A stretch of DNA of 64,000 nt from Latrodectus hesperus (lineage: Eukaryota; Arthropoda; Arachnida; Araneae; Theridiidae). The translations under genes were made by a program, and so were the position numbers. The stretch is taken from contig CM075857.1 of assembly GCA_037975125.1 (NCBI GenBank), positions 72,683,345 through 72,747,344 of the forward strand, in the 5' to 3' direction. Positions 12,390 to 29,800 of this stretch are shown here, piece after piece; position 1 is the stretch's first letter; every line of letters starts with the position of its first letter. The notes under the pieces were generated by a model. It was given only the letters and a program-made list of their open reading frames with translations, was not told the origin of the DNA and ran no database searches.

Positions 12390-13475
12390 TTGTTTTTCAA
12401 AATATTTTAATTTCTTCGAATTCATACAGGTAGGCATGTGGCATTCTTAGCTGTTACAGTGAGTTACGTGCTATATTAAATCTCTTCTAAACTATCCACA
12501 TTTTTATTACTTGCTTGTTACTAAATTGTTGTTCTGTGGCATTTTATTCTGTTCTTTGTATAGTTCCAAAGAAGTATATATTTTCCCCTATTTATTTTTG
12601 TGTTCTTTTTGCACATTTCGTATTTTTACACAAGTCGTCTCCATTTATATTTTCTTGTGAATCTCCAATAATGGTTTGCTTCAACTCATTTTCATTTTTC
12701 AAATACATTGTATTTCGTATAATTATATTGAATTGGTAAATTTTGGATTAATACCTCAATATTAATATAATTTTGAAATTAATTTAAAATTATATTATAA
12801 TTTTAAATTAAACATTTAAGCAAATTTTAAAGGTAATTAAAAGTTTACAAGTTGTACTTACCTACAATTGCTTACATGAAATACGTTACATAACGTCAAG
12901 CAGAACATTTAGACAGAACCATTAATAGTTTAAATTTCATATGAAAACATTTGTTGTATTAACAATTTTCGTTTAAGTCAATAATTAGTAAAAATAATGT
13001 AGAATTTAAAAGAAAAAATAGCAAAAATAGTAATAGTAAAAGTAATATATTAATATTTTTGTTAAATAAAGTATGTGAATTATTTATAAAAGATTTAATA
13101 ACCCGCAAAGTATAACAATAAAATATTTGGATATGTATGAGCCTGACTGTATTATAAAATTCAGTTCAATAGTTGCTATTTGATTGCACATTTAATTTAT
13201 TTAAAAGAGTCTGATTAATGTTTGATAAAAGATCATATTTCCATTAGCTGATTGTAGAAAAGTTTTAATTATATTTGAAGTATAGGAAAGATTCTGTTCC
13301 TTTTAATGCTGATTATTAACTGAAGAAATTCGGTGAATTGGAAATAAATTTAAGCTTATGAACGTTTTGAAAGGGAACATTTAAATTCTTAGTTAATTAT
13401 TTTCATGTTAAAGCTAGTTAGAGCAAATCGCCCATTTGACTTTTCTCAGCTGCGTTCATTTGCTAATCTTTTATT
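11386..13475. other. AT-rich spacer
   Basis: No supported gene. Includes an (AAT)n tract at 12361-12390 and uninformative short frames at 11887-12096 (minus) and 12515-12739. Confidence 0.6.
12361..12390. repeat. (TAA)n microsatellite
   Basis: Ten uninterrupted TAA trinucleotides. Confidence 0.95.
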
Positions 13476-13833
13476 AAGAAATGCATTTAAAAGTATAATT
13501 ATGTCTCGCGTTCTAAAAATATGCAAACAACATATTTTATCAGGTAAATGAAAATTTTTTCCATTCCAGTATTTAATTTTCATAAACTACTTATTTAGAA
13601 ATACACTTATCAATAAGTATCTTTTCAAATTAGGAAAAAAGTGACAAAATTTTTTGTTTTAAGTAAAAGGAACAATTGTGAGTGTTAAAAAACAACGAAA
13701 TGTATTTAAGAGAATAATTATGTCTCGCGTTCTAAAAATATGCGAACATCATATCTTATCAGGAACTATTATTTTTTTCTATTCCTATATTTTAGTTTCA
13801 CCAACTATTTATTTAGAAAATGTATATATTAAC
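13476..13833. repeat. Diverged local duplication with invariant 30-nt core
   Basis: Segments 13476-13613 and 13695-13833 align at an offset of 219 bp with clear divergence overall, yet 13495-13524 and 13714-13743 are identical over 30 nt, including ATGTCTCGCGTTC. The second copy lies within a 74-codon frame (13678-13902) and both cores place an ATG at the same point, but no protein is recognised. Confidence 0.9.
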
Positions 13834-14422
13834 AAAAATTTCTTGGAATTTAAAAGAAAAAATTGTGCAAAAACTTTGATGTTCTGTAAAAATGACTATT
13901 GAAAATATTAAACAACGAGTCCAAAGACGGCAATATTGCATTAAATTTGTATTGTTGTAATATGTATTTTACAATATGATCTATTTTACCTACTAAATTC
14001 ACAACTTTGTCTCATTGTATACACATAAAATGTAATTTTTAAGACGGGTAAAACGTTCTTTAGTTAATTATCTAAAAAAGATGAATTTCAAACATACATT
14101 TTTTATGGAACGCTGATCTTTTAGATTATTCAGAGATACTTTACTATATTACTTGATGGCCTAATTTACAAAATGCTTATAACTAAATGAATCTATTTGA
14201 CTTGTACTGAATTTATAATATGTAGTCCAGAATTTCAGAACATTCAGTTTCACATATGTAATTATATTGGAGAAGTAGAAAATGAAAACAGAGTGGAAAA
14301 TAACCTATTATGCAAATCACATGCTAAGAACTAATAAAATTAATTACTAAATCAATTAAGACTTCCATATATTTGGTTTACAAAATTGTATTCAACCTGA
14401 TCATTATATAATTTAAAATAGT

Positions 14423-14459
14423 CACACACATGGATATATACATGTGTGTGTGTGTGTGT
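14423..14459. repeat. CA/TG palindrome and (TG)n
   Basis: CACACACATG (14423-14432) and CATGTGTGTG (14441-14450) are perfect inverted arms around GATATATA; the TG run continues to 14459. Confidence 0.93.
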
Positions 14460-14490
14460 ATGTACAATTTAAAATAATTTTCATATAAAA

Positions 14491-14506
14491 TGCGTACACT
14501 TATATA

Positions 14507-14551
<45 letters not shown>

Positions 14552-14584
14552 GTACATATACATAAATATATATAAGTGTACGCA
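14491..14584. repeat. 23-bp inverted repeat around (AT)n
   Basis: Arms 14491-14513 and 14562-14584, starting TGCGTACACTTATAT on each strand, are perfect inverted complements. The 48-nt centre is almost entirely AT repeat and can itself pair, so the whole 94 bp could fold as one hairpin. Confidence 0.95.
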
Positions 14585-16084
14585 TAATAATCATTTTAGA
14601 TAGTATAAAAAGTCCTTAAAATTTGAAGAAACTATTATTGGTGAAAGTCTTTGGATGCAGTAAAATGAAGTTAAAAGCAATGGTTCATTTATAAATTGAA
14701 GATTTAAATCTTTAAATATTTTATTCTATATTCAAGTGCCTTCCTCTGAAATTAAAGGTTTAAAATAAAAGATTTATGTTCTAGGCATTTTTCTCAATTT
14801 ATTAAAAGCGTTAGTTTTAACTTCATTATTTCACTTTCTAAGATTTGTTGAAAGCATTGTATAAAAAAATCACTTTCTGCCAAATACGCTCTTTCATAAT
14901 GGAGATTCGTAAATACTCAAAGGAATTTAGGTAGGTGGAATTATTTCCCTTTTGGACACGTTTTTTTCATTTCTTATTTCTTGCGAAATTCAGTAAAAAT
15001 ATTGGATTTTTGAACTCCTTTCTCCAGGAATTCTTTCCTAAAATGTTGATAAATAGTGAGATATAACTACAAATCTTAGGAACAGGAGGGGCTGTTATCA
15101 AAGCACTCTTTTGCATTTGTTATTTTATGGAGAAAGTGTTTCTTTAGATATTTTGTTTTCCCTTTTAAATGTATTTTAAAATGAAGTTAAATCTTAATAG
15201 TAGTGCTAAACCTAGTATACTTCACAAAATATGAAGTTGAGTTAGTATACAATAAACATTAAGGGCGAGAATATTTATGTATTTTTTAAAATAAATTTTT
15301 TAATGCTAGACAAAATTCGTTTTAAAAGGCAGTCCATTTGTGTCTAGAATTGGTTTCATTACTTCTATAAATTGAACGTTTATTTGTGTATTGGATATTA
15401 AAGAAATGGAATGATACGATAAATAAAATACTTATGCAATTTTCAAATAATAAAGCTCTTAAGTCATTATTGTAATCCTTTTTCATAAAATATTTTAATT
15501 CATTATTTATCACATTAGTTACTTATAAATCACTGAAATATGTTTTTGCACTTTATTGGTCAAATCCCAAGTTTAAAGGAAAATGTTTATGGAAATGAAA
15601 AATTTGAACATAAAGAATGCTGATAATATATTTACTTACTTTTAACCATTACCATAATTTATGTGTCATTTTTAAATTTATATAAATCACAAGGATAAAA
15701 TTTTCAACATGTAAAAAAAAGCTTGATTATCAAGCTATTTATAATGAAATTGCATCAGCACTCTTGACTTGTTTTTTTTTTAAACTTTAAAAACATTTAA
15801 AATTGAAGGAGTAATCAATAATAGGTATGCAACTTTTGTGATTATTGAAAAATAAATGGAAAATTGCGTATAATATCTTTCATGATTTTAGCATTAGAAT
15901 TTCATTGAATCATGCAATCATCAGCGTTTAATTTAAACATTCTAACTTATTTTGCATATAACTATTAATAAATTCACTAAATGACTTACATTCATAGAAT
16001 TGCACTTATTAATTAAAAATTAATTTTAGAGAACATTATTTTCCTTTCTGTTTAATTCTTCTTAAAATCTTTGGAACAAAGGTA

Positions 16085-17256
16085 GGCAATTTATTAAAGG
16101 TATCAATATTGATATTTAGAAGTTGTTGTGGCTTATTCCTCCTGGTTGACAGTAACATCAAACCAGATCCATGAACCTGGACACCTTCAAACAATGGAGC
16201 ATAGTCTCTTGGCTCAAGAACAGCTGGATTTTTTAAAACCTACGCAATTCACAAAATGTGAGCAGGAGAACCTTGAGTCACACTGCATTTTGGACACAGT
16301 GAATGAACTTTGTGATCCGTGACATGACGAATGTACGTGAGTGTGTCCTCTTCGAAATCTCCCGAGATTGTCAGATTGCACCTGATTAGAACAGCACCAG
16401 GCTGATTTTCTGCATACCATTCATGCATGGAAGCTTTCCTTGAAGAAAAACATATATTTTGTCTTACCCAGATGGTGGTCTCTGAATAAGTAAGGCAGCC
16501 ACCATGTCACCATGAGCAGTATCCTTACGGCTGCCCTCTCTGGCCAGACCATCAGCAATTTCATATCCGTGGATATCCACATGCGATGGAACAAACTGGA
16601 AGATGATCTTACGGAAATCAAGGAATTCAAAAGCCGGATAATGTTTCTAGTCGTTTGGTCCCCATGCCTCCACCATTCAGATAAATGCTGAAAGGAGCTA
16701 GGACTATCACTCAAAACCCAAATGTCAGTGCAAATGCTCTTATTTATACAAAATTTCAATGCCTCCTCAATAGCTATTAGTTCTGCATGGAGCACCGATC
16801 AATTGTCGGGGTTGCTTTCATAAAATCCAATGTCGCTCTCTTTTTTTTAACAAAAAGCCCATTACCAGAAATAACGCCTTCATCCATGATGCCATCAGAA
16901 TAAATCTGTAATACATCTCAAGGGATTGTATCGATAGTCTCTAAAGCAAGCTGTCTAAGATATTGTGGGTGATGTGTGTCCTTCTTAATGTATGAGCTCA
17001 AATTGATCTTGAAAAAGACGTGAACATAAAATGAATTAACAACATCCATACCACAAGCTAGTGAGACGTATTAAGCAGCCAACCCTCTTTTTCAGCATGA
17101 CTAAGCGGATTTTCTTTCGTGAGGCAGCAATTATTGCTCCAACTGTGCACATAACTAGACGTTCAGTGTTGGTCATCGTAAATGATAAGTTTGGCAAAGT
17201 ACTTAGACAAGAGTTCTTTGATACGTAGTCTGAGAGTTTGCAAGTCAGTTTCATAT
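16085..17256 (-). pseudogene. Non-LTR retrotransposon 3' end (thumb-to-RNase H), second copy
   Basis: Minus-strand remnant of the same non-LTR family as 2105-3118, but uninterrupted and longer at its 5' side. From 17254 downward: a linker frame, then FKINLSSYIKKDTHHPQYL, LALETIDTIP and a stop where a sense codon is expected, then the RNase H domain: IYSDGIMDEG (first D), VLHAELIAIEEAL (E), IWVLSDSPSSFQHL (second D), and, after a frameshift near 16640, FQFVPSHVDIHGYEIADGLA (His and last D). A C-terminal Cys/His portion with several stops follows, ending in FMDLV and a stop at about 16156. CCACAACAAC lies just past the stop, as in the first copy. All four catalytic acidic positions survive in pieces, but stops and frameshifts make it dead. 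The reverse transcriptase core is missing through 5' truncation. Confidence 0.88.
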
Positions 17257-18643
17257 TTAATCGTGACTCATAATTAGAAGTAATTACTAATATTAATTAA
17301 AAAATCATCTAATTTTATCCTTTAATTATCTTTATTTTATTATTATGTAAAAATAGGAATAAATACATAATTTTGACAAATGTAATTTTAAAACTTTAAA
17401 AACTAACTAAAATGACTGAATTTCACATATATGCTCGTAAATTTCAGATTTGATAAATGTTGGTAGAACAAATAATTGGTTATTTCATTTATTATTGATA
17501 AAGATCTTATTGTATAAAATTTACAATAAAAAAGGTTAGTTTTAAAACTTCATTTTTGGGATATAAACATTATAAGGCACCATGAATATAACAAGGCACA
17601 TTTTTATTCTTGGTGGAAATAAAATTAATATTATACATTTTTTTAAATACTTTAAAAAGTTTATGTTATATTTTCATGCAGTAGAAAAATTTGGACGTAT
17701 TTAATTTATTTGTCTTTAAAGTTTAAGAAACCCATGAATCGAAAAAACTGACAGATTTATTAAATTTTGGGAATGTATCAATCTTGGTTATAAAAAAGTA
17801 ATTAACTTTACTTTTTTTCAGTATTCAATTTAAGTTGCAAATTTTATGCAGAGGCCCCTGATGAATTTTTTATGATACAAAGTTATTAAATTTAATGTTT
17901 TTTGTCTTATGTATTTCTAGTTCTTTTCTTGAATATAATATTTAAAATCAGCATGCATTTTAGACAGCAGAATTTTCCCGCTCAGCTATAAATTATTCAC
18001 ATTTTTTTAGGGAAATGTTAAAAAAATACATGACTGGTTAAAATGATATCTATGTAGGATAAATTAGTAAATTTGAACATTCAATGAAATTATGATGAAA
18101 ACTTATGAAAACTTATATTTCTTGTTAAATGCTTAGTTTAAATTTCAAAGCATACATTATACGAAGAGATGTAGAATAGTATTATAATTTTACTTCCAGT
18201 TAACTAATAATCAATCCATTAATTTACACAGTAATCTTAACTAACTCCCTGAATTTATTCCCTTTAAATATACTAATTAGTAATTTTGAAGATTTTATAT
18301 TGTTTACAAGAAAGAAATTGGTGGTAAAATAAATAAAAATAGATGGGTACAATAAATAAAATTGTCTACAGAACGAAATTTCCTGCAAATAACCTAACTC
18401 AGATGGCAAAGAGTATATTACTTTACATTTTGATCAAAATAAAATTCAAAATTGAAAAATTTAAAATAAAGTCTACTCTTGGCGAGAGAAGTTTTATCCC
18501 AGTTAGGAGAAATTTGATTTTCTGTTGAAATATATTTCGGTAGAAAATTCGAAAGTATATTTCTTTCTTTTAACTGAGTTTCAATATATATACCGCCCAG
18601 TGTAAATGGTAAGCTTTAGTCAGAAAAAGCAGGTATAGAATTT
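17257..18643. other. AT-rich spacer
   Basis: Nothing recognised; short frames at 18224-18409 (minus) and 18343-18528 are AT-biased and lack motifs. Confidence 0.6.
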
Positions 18644-18690
18644 TATAAATAGCTTCTTTGGAAAAGCAGAAAACTCAGCTTACTGACTCA
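18644..18690 (+). promoter_or_regulatory. Candidate core promoter: TATA box plus initiator
   Basis: TATAAATAG at 18644-18652 is followed 33 bp later (T to +1 A at 18677) by TCAGCT, close to the arthropod initiator TCAKTY. An AP-1-type heptamer TGACTCA lies at 18684-18690. The spacing is what a TATA-dependent polymerase II promoter needs, and local GC rises above the surroundings. No transcript evidence is available. Confidence 0.35.
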
Positions 18691-18739
18691 GTGAGTAACT
18701 ACTGAGGGAAGCAACTTGTGTGTGCACTGAGGAAGATCG

Positions 18740-18886
18740 ATGGTTACACCTTACAAGAGATTTTTGTCTAGTGCAGGAATAATGGCTTACTTTAACGCAT
18801 TTCGTTCGAGGTCTCCCACGCGAAAAAATATGTTGACTCGAAAGGAAAATCAGAAAAAATATCCGCATTTATATTCCTTAACATAA
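18740..18886 (+). CDS. Candidate 48-codon basic small ORF
   Basis: Starts at the ATG after the candidate promoter and runs 48 codons to TAA. The product begins MVTPYKRFLSSAG, has an RSRSPTRKN stretch in the middle and is strongly basic, with about a dozen Lys/Arg and a single Glu. There is no signal peptide and no family I recognise. It lies in a more GC-balanced island (about 18660-18870). The opposite strand also has a 62-codon frame over 18680-18868, so coding direction is not settled. It may be a small protein, the first coding exon of a longer gene, or chance. Confidence 0.22.
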   Translation: MVTPYKRFLSSAGIMAYFNAFRSRSPTRKNMLTRKENQKKYPHLYSLT

Positions 18887-21688
<2,802 letters not shown>

Positions 21689-21962
21689 TATAGAGGATAT
21701 AAATATATGATTATGCATGAATTTTTGTGTGTGTGGCAAACTATCTATTAGTGAATGTTTTATATATTCTATTAAACAGGAAACGCTATTAGATGTATTA
21801 ATGTTTAAACTAACAATTCAGCAATAAGAAAAATGTGAAAATATTGTTAAGTATATTTATATAAAATATATGTACTGAAATATTTATTTTTGAATTTTAT
21901 AACAATGTTTTATAATTAGCTCATTGCAAAACATTCATAAATAAATATGTTTTATTTTAAAC

Positions 21963-22019
21963 AAAATGAAAAATATTATATAAAATGTAAAATATTATAT
22001 AAAATGAAAAATATTATAT
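21963..22019. repeat. 19-bp tandem repeat, three copies
   Basis: AAAATG-A/T-AAAATATTATAT units at 21963-21981, 21982-22000 and 22001-22019; units 1 and 3 are identical and unit 2 differs at one base. Confidence 0.95.
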
Positions 22020-22043
22020 ATATATAGGGTGTGGATATGGAAT

Positions 22044-22061
22044 GAGAGAGAGAGAGAGAGA
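22044..22061. repeat. (GA)n microsatellite
   Basis: Nine GA dinucleotides. Confidence 0.9.
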
Positions 22062-23847
<1,786 letters not shown>

Positions 23848-26800
23848 AATGTATGTAAAAAATGAACTTCATGTATACCACGAATAGTTTATAATTATTT
23901 TTCAGTTTAATGGAAGGTTTTCCGAGAAGATACAGTTTTGTAGAATTTTCTTCAACAGAATTTATTTCTATCGAGTCAGCTGTATTTTAAAATACTTTTC
24001 GAAAAGCAATTTATTTGCATCCATTTTTTTAAACGAGTATTTTTTCTTTTAATATTTTTTTTTCGTCAGCGGCAAAATTCCTCTCTTAATGGTAACTGCT
24101 TTTATCAATTTTAAAGTGTTGTAATTTTGTGTTGCTTATGTGAGAACAATGCAGCTATATGAAAGTAAATACAAAATTTTTACTGAACTATTTTTGATTA
24201 AACGATGCTTCTTTATTTTTCTGTGTTTTTTCTAAAATATAACGAATCGCTTTTAGATGGAAAAGAAAATCCATTTTCTTTTTCTCACTTTCAAAGTAAT
24301 TTTTGTTACCACTTAGAAATTGATGTTTATTTACAAACTTTCGTGAAGAAATATTTGCTTAAAGTTCTGGAAAATGTAAAACAAAATATTTTTAATTTCA
24401 TGCTATAAAATGTGGTTTAATTATTTACTTGAATTTTAAAAATTTTTAAATGAATTGTTTTAAGTTTCTTAATTTTGAGATTAATAATTTCAAGTAATTT
24501 TATTATGGCATGAAACTAATTTTTAATTGTTATTAATAACATCTGTTTTTAATTTGACTGGAAATTTACACTATATTTTATAACTACGCAAACCTGGGAA
24601 TTATTTTAAATATCAACAAATACTAAAAATTAAATTTTAAGGTAAAAAAATAAAATTTCATGATATCATATATGAATTTTACATACTGAAAATTTTCAGA
24701 ACTTATTATAGAAGCATTAATCTGATTTCAATAAGTAATATGGTTTTATACATTGTTTTAATCTATTAAAATATTCTATTCTCTTATTATTATAATTAAT
24801 ATATTTCATCATTGTACGTCATAAGATAGAAGACTTCTTCCCATTAAAATATTGCATTGCATCTATTAATAAATTTTAGTTTTATTGGTAATAATATTGT
24901 ATTTTGTGGAATTTATTGAATTGCAGTTGAAAAATATAACAATAATAATAATTATTGAATAACTTTTTTTGTCAAAAGTGAAAAATTCTGAATAATGAAA
25001 AAAATGTATTCCAGTTTTGTTAAAAATATTCTTTGGTGACATTTTTAAATCTCTTTTAGTAACTATTTTTCAGCATCAAAATTATTAAACTAAATATTTG
25101 TAAATTTAAAAAAATTTTTGGTTTATTGATAGTTTTCAAATGTTTCATAATAATTGTGGGCAAGACTTCCGACTTAATTAACAATAAAGTTAAATTAATC
25201 ACAGATTCATATTAACATGAATGTATCATTCTTTATGTAATCATGAATTTTTGCATTAGTCATGAAAAATAGAAAGCTCTTTTCTATTAAATTAGGAAAG
25301 TAATTTTAAACACAAGGTATGTGGAGAATTTTGCTAGTTTTACATGAGATAATACTGCACAAAAACGCATTATAATACTTATAAAACACTTACTATCAGA
25401 GCTTAGATAATAGTAGGATTTCATCAAGAATTGCAAGAAGCTAAGATTTGTTTTTTCATAATAAACTAAGTTCAAAATCAATTTTAGATTATTGCTACAT
25501 TTTCTTTTATGGGATTTCGAATCAGTCTTACATTTGTTAGAAAACATCATCTGATTTGCATTTTCGATAACTTGTTTAAGATAAGCGCAATTTATAACAG
25601 GAGTCGCTGTTCGAAATTAGTTTACAATTATTTAATGAATCTCCAACCTCATTTTATGCAAACAAGGTCATTCAATACATTTTTTTAGGTAAAAATACTC
25701 AACAGATCATAATTTTGTATGCAGAAATAAATAATACAGAATTCTGTTTATAGAAGGTATACAATAAGATTATATTATTAAAATTTCAGGAAAATATTAT
25801 TAAAAGTATAGAATATTAAAAAAGTACTCAGAGCAACTAACAATTGCAACCATTACAGCACTTATCTGCATGACAAAAAATTAAATAAAGATATAATCAC
25901 TAGATATCATCTGAAAATAGAAATTACATAAAAAAGTACAGCTCGCTGAAATTAAGAATGGCTTAGAAAAGTAAGAAAGGAAGCAGAAAGTAAGAAAGCA
26001 GTTTCTATTGCAAATTATCGAAATTTTTAATAAAGATTCCATTATGAGAATATAAATACTAGGTACAAAATAAGCAAAAAAATTGATTTTCCGTTCAATT
26101 AAATAGGCATTCTCAAAAAAACTTAAGATAATTTATATCAAGTTGTTGCTGAAAAGTGTATTGAAAATAATTTTATGCAATATTTGATTTCAGTGAATGC
26201 AGAAAGAGGCATTTAATGAAAAATATCTTTCCTCTGGAAATATGTCTACGTTAAATAACGATGAAATAATTTTTTGTACTAGGCAAAGCTTTAGAAAATG
26301 TAATCACATGACTAAATATACCAAAAATGAATGTATATGTCGCGAATATCAATTGCTAAATTATTCAAAGTCACACCAATTTTTAAATAATATTAATATG
26401 TAATAATTTTATCACATGCATTGCAAATATATTTCATAATTTTAAAAATATTTACAATTCTATTTTTTAATATTTTTAATTCGCTGATCATTAATGCTAT
26501 TTGCTAATTAATTTATTGTTTTATTACATTCATATTTTCTTTAGATTTCGATAAGCATATACCATTTACTCAAGCATATAGAAACTTTGTCCCAGAAAAT
26601 ACCTTATTTTCCACTTAAAGAGTGATTTAAAAAGAATATAAAATGAGCAGATTATCTTGATATCAACTGATTACAAAGGTAGTTTGTGGTTTATTTTGTT
26701 AATTTAAGAAATGTTTCTGAAATTAACTCTTCAGTTCCTTGAATTCCTTTTAATCACTTATGTATATAACTTACTCACTAAAAATTTCACTTAAATATAT

Positions 26801-29800
26801 CAATTACTGACTGGAATATATCACTCACTGGATACTTATGTAGATCACTTACTTTTTTAATAGAAATATTTTTATTTTAATAAAATATTTTGAATATTTA
26901 AAAGTTCTAAATTTTTTCTCTTTTAACAAAAATATTTATTAATCAGATGACTAGATATATGAGTTAATTCCATTTATTTTAAAAATGAGAAACTTGACTT
27001 TCGATTACATATAATTAAAATAGTATTCTGTATTCAAAATATTGAATCTACTTAATCTGAAATTATTTGTTTCTTTAATAATTTATAAATGTTTTAAAAT
27101 TATTTTTTTCTTTTGTAGTATAACTTAAAATGTATGAATTAAAAATTAGACTTTATTGATGGAATGTTTTTGGTGATGTAAAGTTTTTTATGCATGAATT
27201 AAATTTTTAAGCTTTAACCTAGAAAATCATTGCATATTTCTTGATTTGATTTATGGAAGACCTTTACAACACATACACGGATTTTTATGATAATGAAGTA
27301 TTAATGTTTACCCTATGCGATGCAAATTCGAAGTCTAAGACCAAAATACATTGAATGTTCGGGACCATTGTCATTTCATTCTAAGTACTTTATAATAACA
27401 CGTTTTTTTTTTTTTCGCAGACTACAGCCAATCTTTGAATCAATGAAATTTGGCTTTAAGTATCCTAAGTTCTACTTAGGATACTTAATACTCAGAATCA
27501 AAGTTTTTTCTATGAACGCTACTAAGCACTTCAGCACCATCACCATATACAGAATCAATGAGTTTTTGTACTTTTCGCATGGACAACCACACTATCGCAT
27601 TGATCTGTTACCTTATTTGTTGTTGTCTGAGGATTTGTGATTTTCTGGATAACGCTGCTAATATTTTATTTCCAGCCTATGTAGTAACTATTTTGCTAAA
27701 AGAGCTTTTTTTTAGTCAACAAGAAAAATATAAAGTTATAAGTGTTATAATAGCTGTGTGAGTTACATAGAATTACGTCAGATACTGTAATTTAAAAATA
27801 ATACAAAAATGCTTCCAATTGAATATCATGAATTTAATGATTTTTCAAACCGTTTTAAGAGAATTGCAAAACATCGGATTATACATTGAATCTTACAATC
27901 TGACAAAAATTGAAAAGTTAAGATTTCGATTTTTACTTGTATGAAGAATAGGTCTGAAAAATAAACATAACCGAACAAAATGTAAAAGTAAACATTCATT
28001 AAATACTATTACTTAAAAATGAATTAATTCAGTAATATATTTATTTCAGTACATAAGAAATCACTTCATATAAAAATGAAAAGAAACTTTCTAAAAACTG
28101 AAATATGGGAGAATACTTATTGGATAAATCATACATATTTACAAAAAAATATAAAAAAAAAGAAATAAATAAGAAGAAGTGCATAAACAAGTGAATTAAA
28201 TCTAGATAAATAAAGTGATGCTTTTTCTCTGAATAAAAAAATTAGCCTTTGATAAAAAAAATCTGAGGAATTTATTTCAAGAAATTTTAAACCTTTAAAT
28301 AAATAAAATTGTAATCGGATGAATGGAAAAGAAAAAAACTTTTTTCAGAATATCTACATTATCTTCAGGTGATAAACGCATTTTTAAATAAAAGTTTCTT
28401 TTTTATGGAATAATAACATTTCTACGTGGAAATTAAAAAATATAAGGAAAGCCGATTTTAATAGATTTTTTCAAATCAAATTTTTAAAATGACGTAGGAG
28501 CAATGCGGAAAAATGTAATGTATACATATCTGATTATAAAAATGATTTTTGCAGAAGTTTAATAACTGTGGCTATTGTTTATTAATCCAAAAAAAAAACA
28601 ATGCAAACAATAAGTTAAATGCAATTTTATAGTTGAAAGCAATGTAGAAAATAGAAAATGCGTTAAGCTACTTAAAATATTACTTTATAAAATTTTAATT
28701 TTGATTAGAATTTCCTTTTTCATGCAGTTAAACTATTAAATTTAAAATAACAATTATTTAATTTATTTAGCAATACATTTTAGAGATTTTTAAGTATGAA
28801 CTTAACATATTATTTACAACAAGCCATGGTGTTTCATGTTTCTTTCAAAGATATAAAGCTTGCTTACTGGCTTAAATGTGTTTCCATTTGTCAATGCCAC
28901 CAACATTCGGATAACCTTAACATCTATAGAAAGTAACTGAGGGAGATATAGCCTTTTAATCTCCTTTTCTGGCATTTGCTTGGGGGTTTCTCGTTCTTAT
29001 TTCACAATTTTCTTTTCTTACTTATTATGATACATGACATAAGAGCCCATCAATAATATGTTTGAGATTTTGTAAATGGTTATGCTTTCCTAAATTTGGT
29101 AGCTGGTAAAGAAAGATATGGGCTATCTTTTATTATTTGCTTTAAATTATATTGTTATGAACATATTTTTTTTAGATAAATTCATTTTGAAAGATTGTAC
29201 TATTTTGTAGGAACATTAATATGATAACTATTGCAATTAGCATAAGATTTCATTTAATTGATGTTAAATTGATCTTGTTGAAAGCATTAATTGTAACTTT
29301 TATTACGAGTATACTGTTTCCAAATCTAGCAGATTAATTTGAATTTAGGTACATTAATGTTGCAGTAAAAATTTAATGATATTTTGTTTCAAATTTTGAA
29401 ATAAAGTGTTCCATTGCTTATATTTTGGATGATACTATTAAATTTGTATCACAGTCAATTACTTGATAGAAATATGTTGCGTTTCACAAAAAGAAGAAAT
29501 ATTCTAACTCATTTCATTAAATACATCCAAGTGTGAATTTGTAAACTGTAATAACTACTTACATCAACTCTGTATGGATTAGAAAAATACTCATATACAT
29601 TTTATACATATAGACAGGTTTAACTTCTCCTTCACTATTTTCTTCAGCTTAGAAATTATTTCTGATATTATTCTTTTTTTATTATATTTCATGATACTAA
29701 TTAAATAAGAATATTTAACTTAAACAAGATTGAATTTTAGAAATAATATTCGTAAATACTTTTATAAGCAATAGTTTACAAATATCTCTCTCCTTCATAA

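Larger units (their letters stand above)
13834..16084. other. AT-rich spacer
   Basis: No supported gene apart from the palindromes at 14.4-14.6 kb. The short minus frame at 15322-15513 has no recognisable content. Confidence 0.6.

Noticed and set aside
16128..16322. Plus-strand 64-codon frame
   Set aside because: It lies antisense to the C-terminal part of the non-LTR remnant, whose minus-strand motifs are clear.
27320..27761. Overlapping plus frames of 106 and 67 codons
   Set aside because: No domain or promoter context; an (T)n-generated Phe run interrupts the first.
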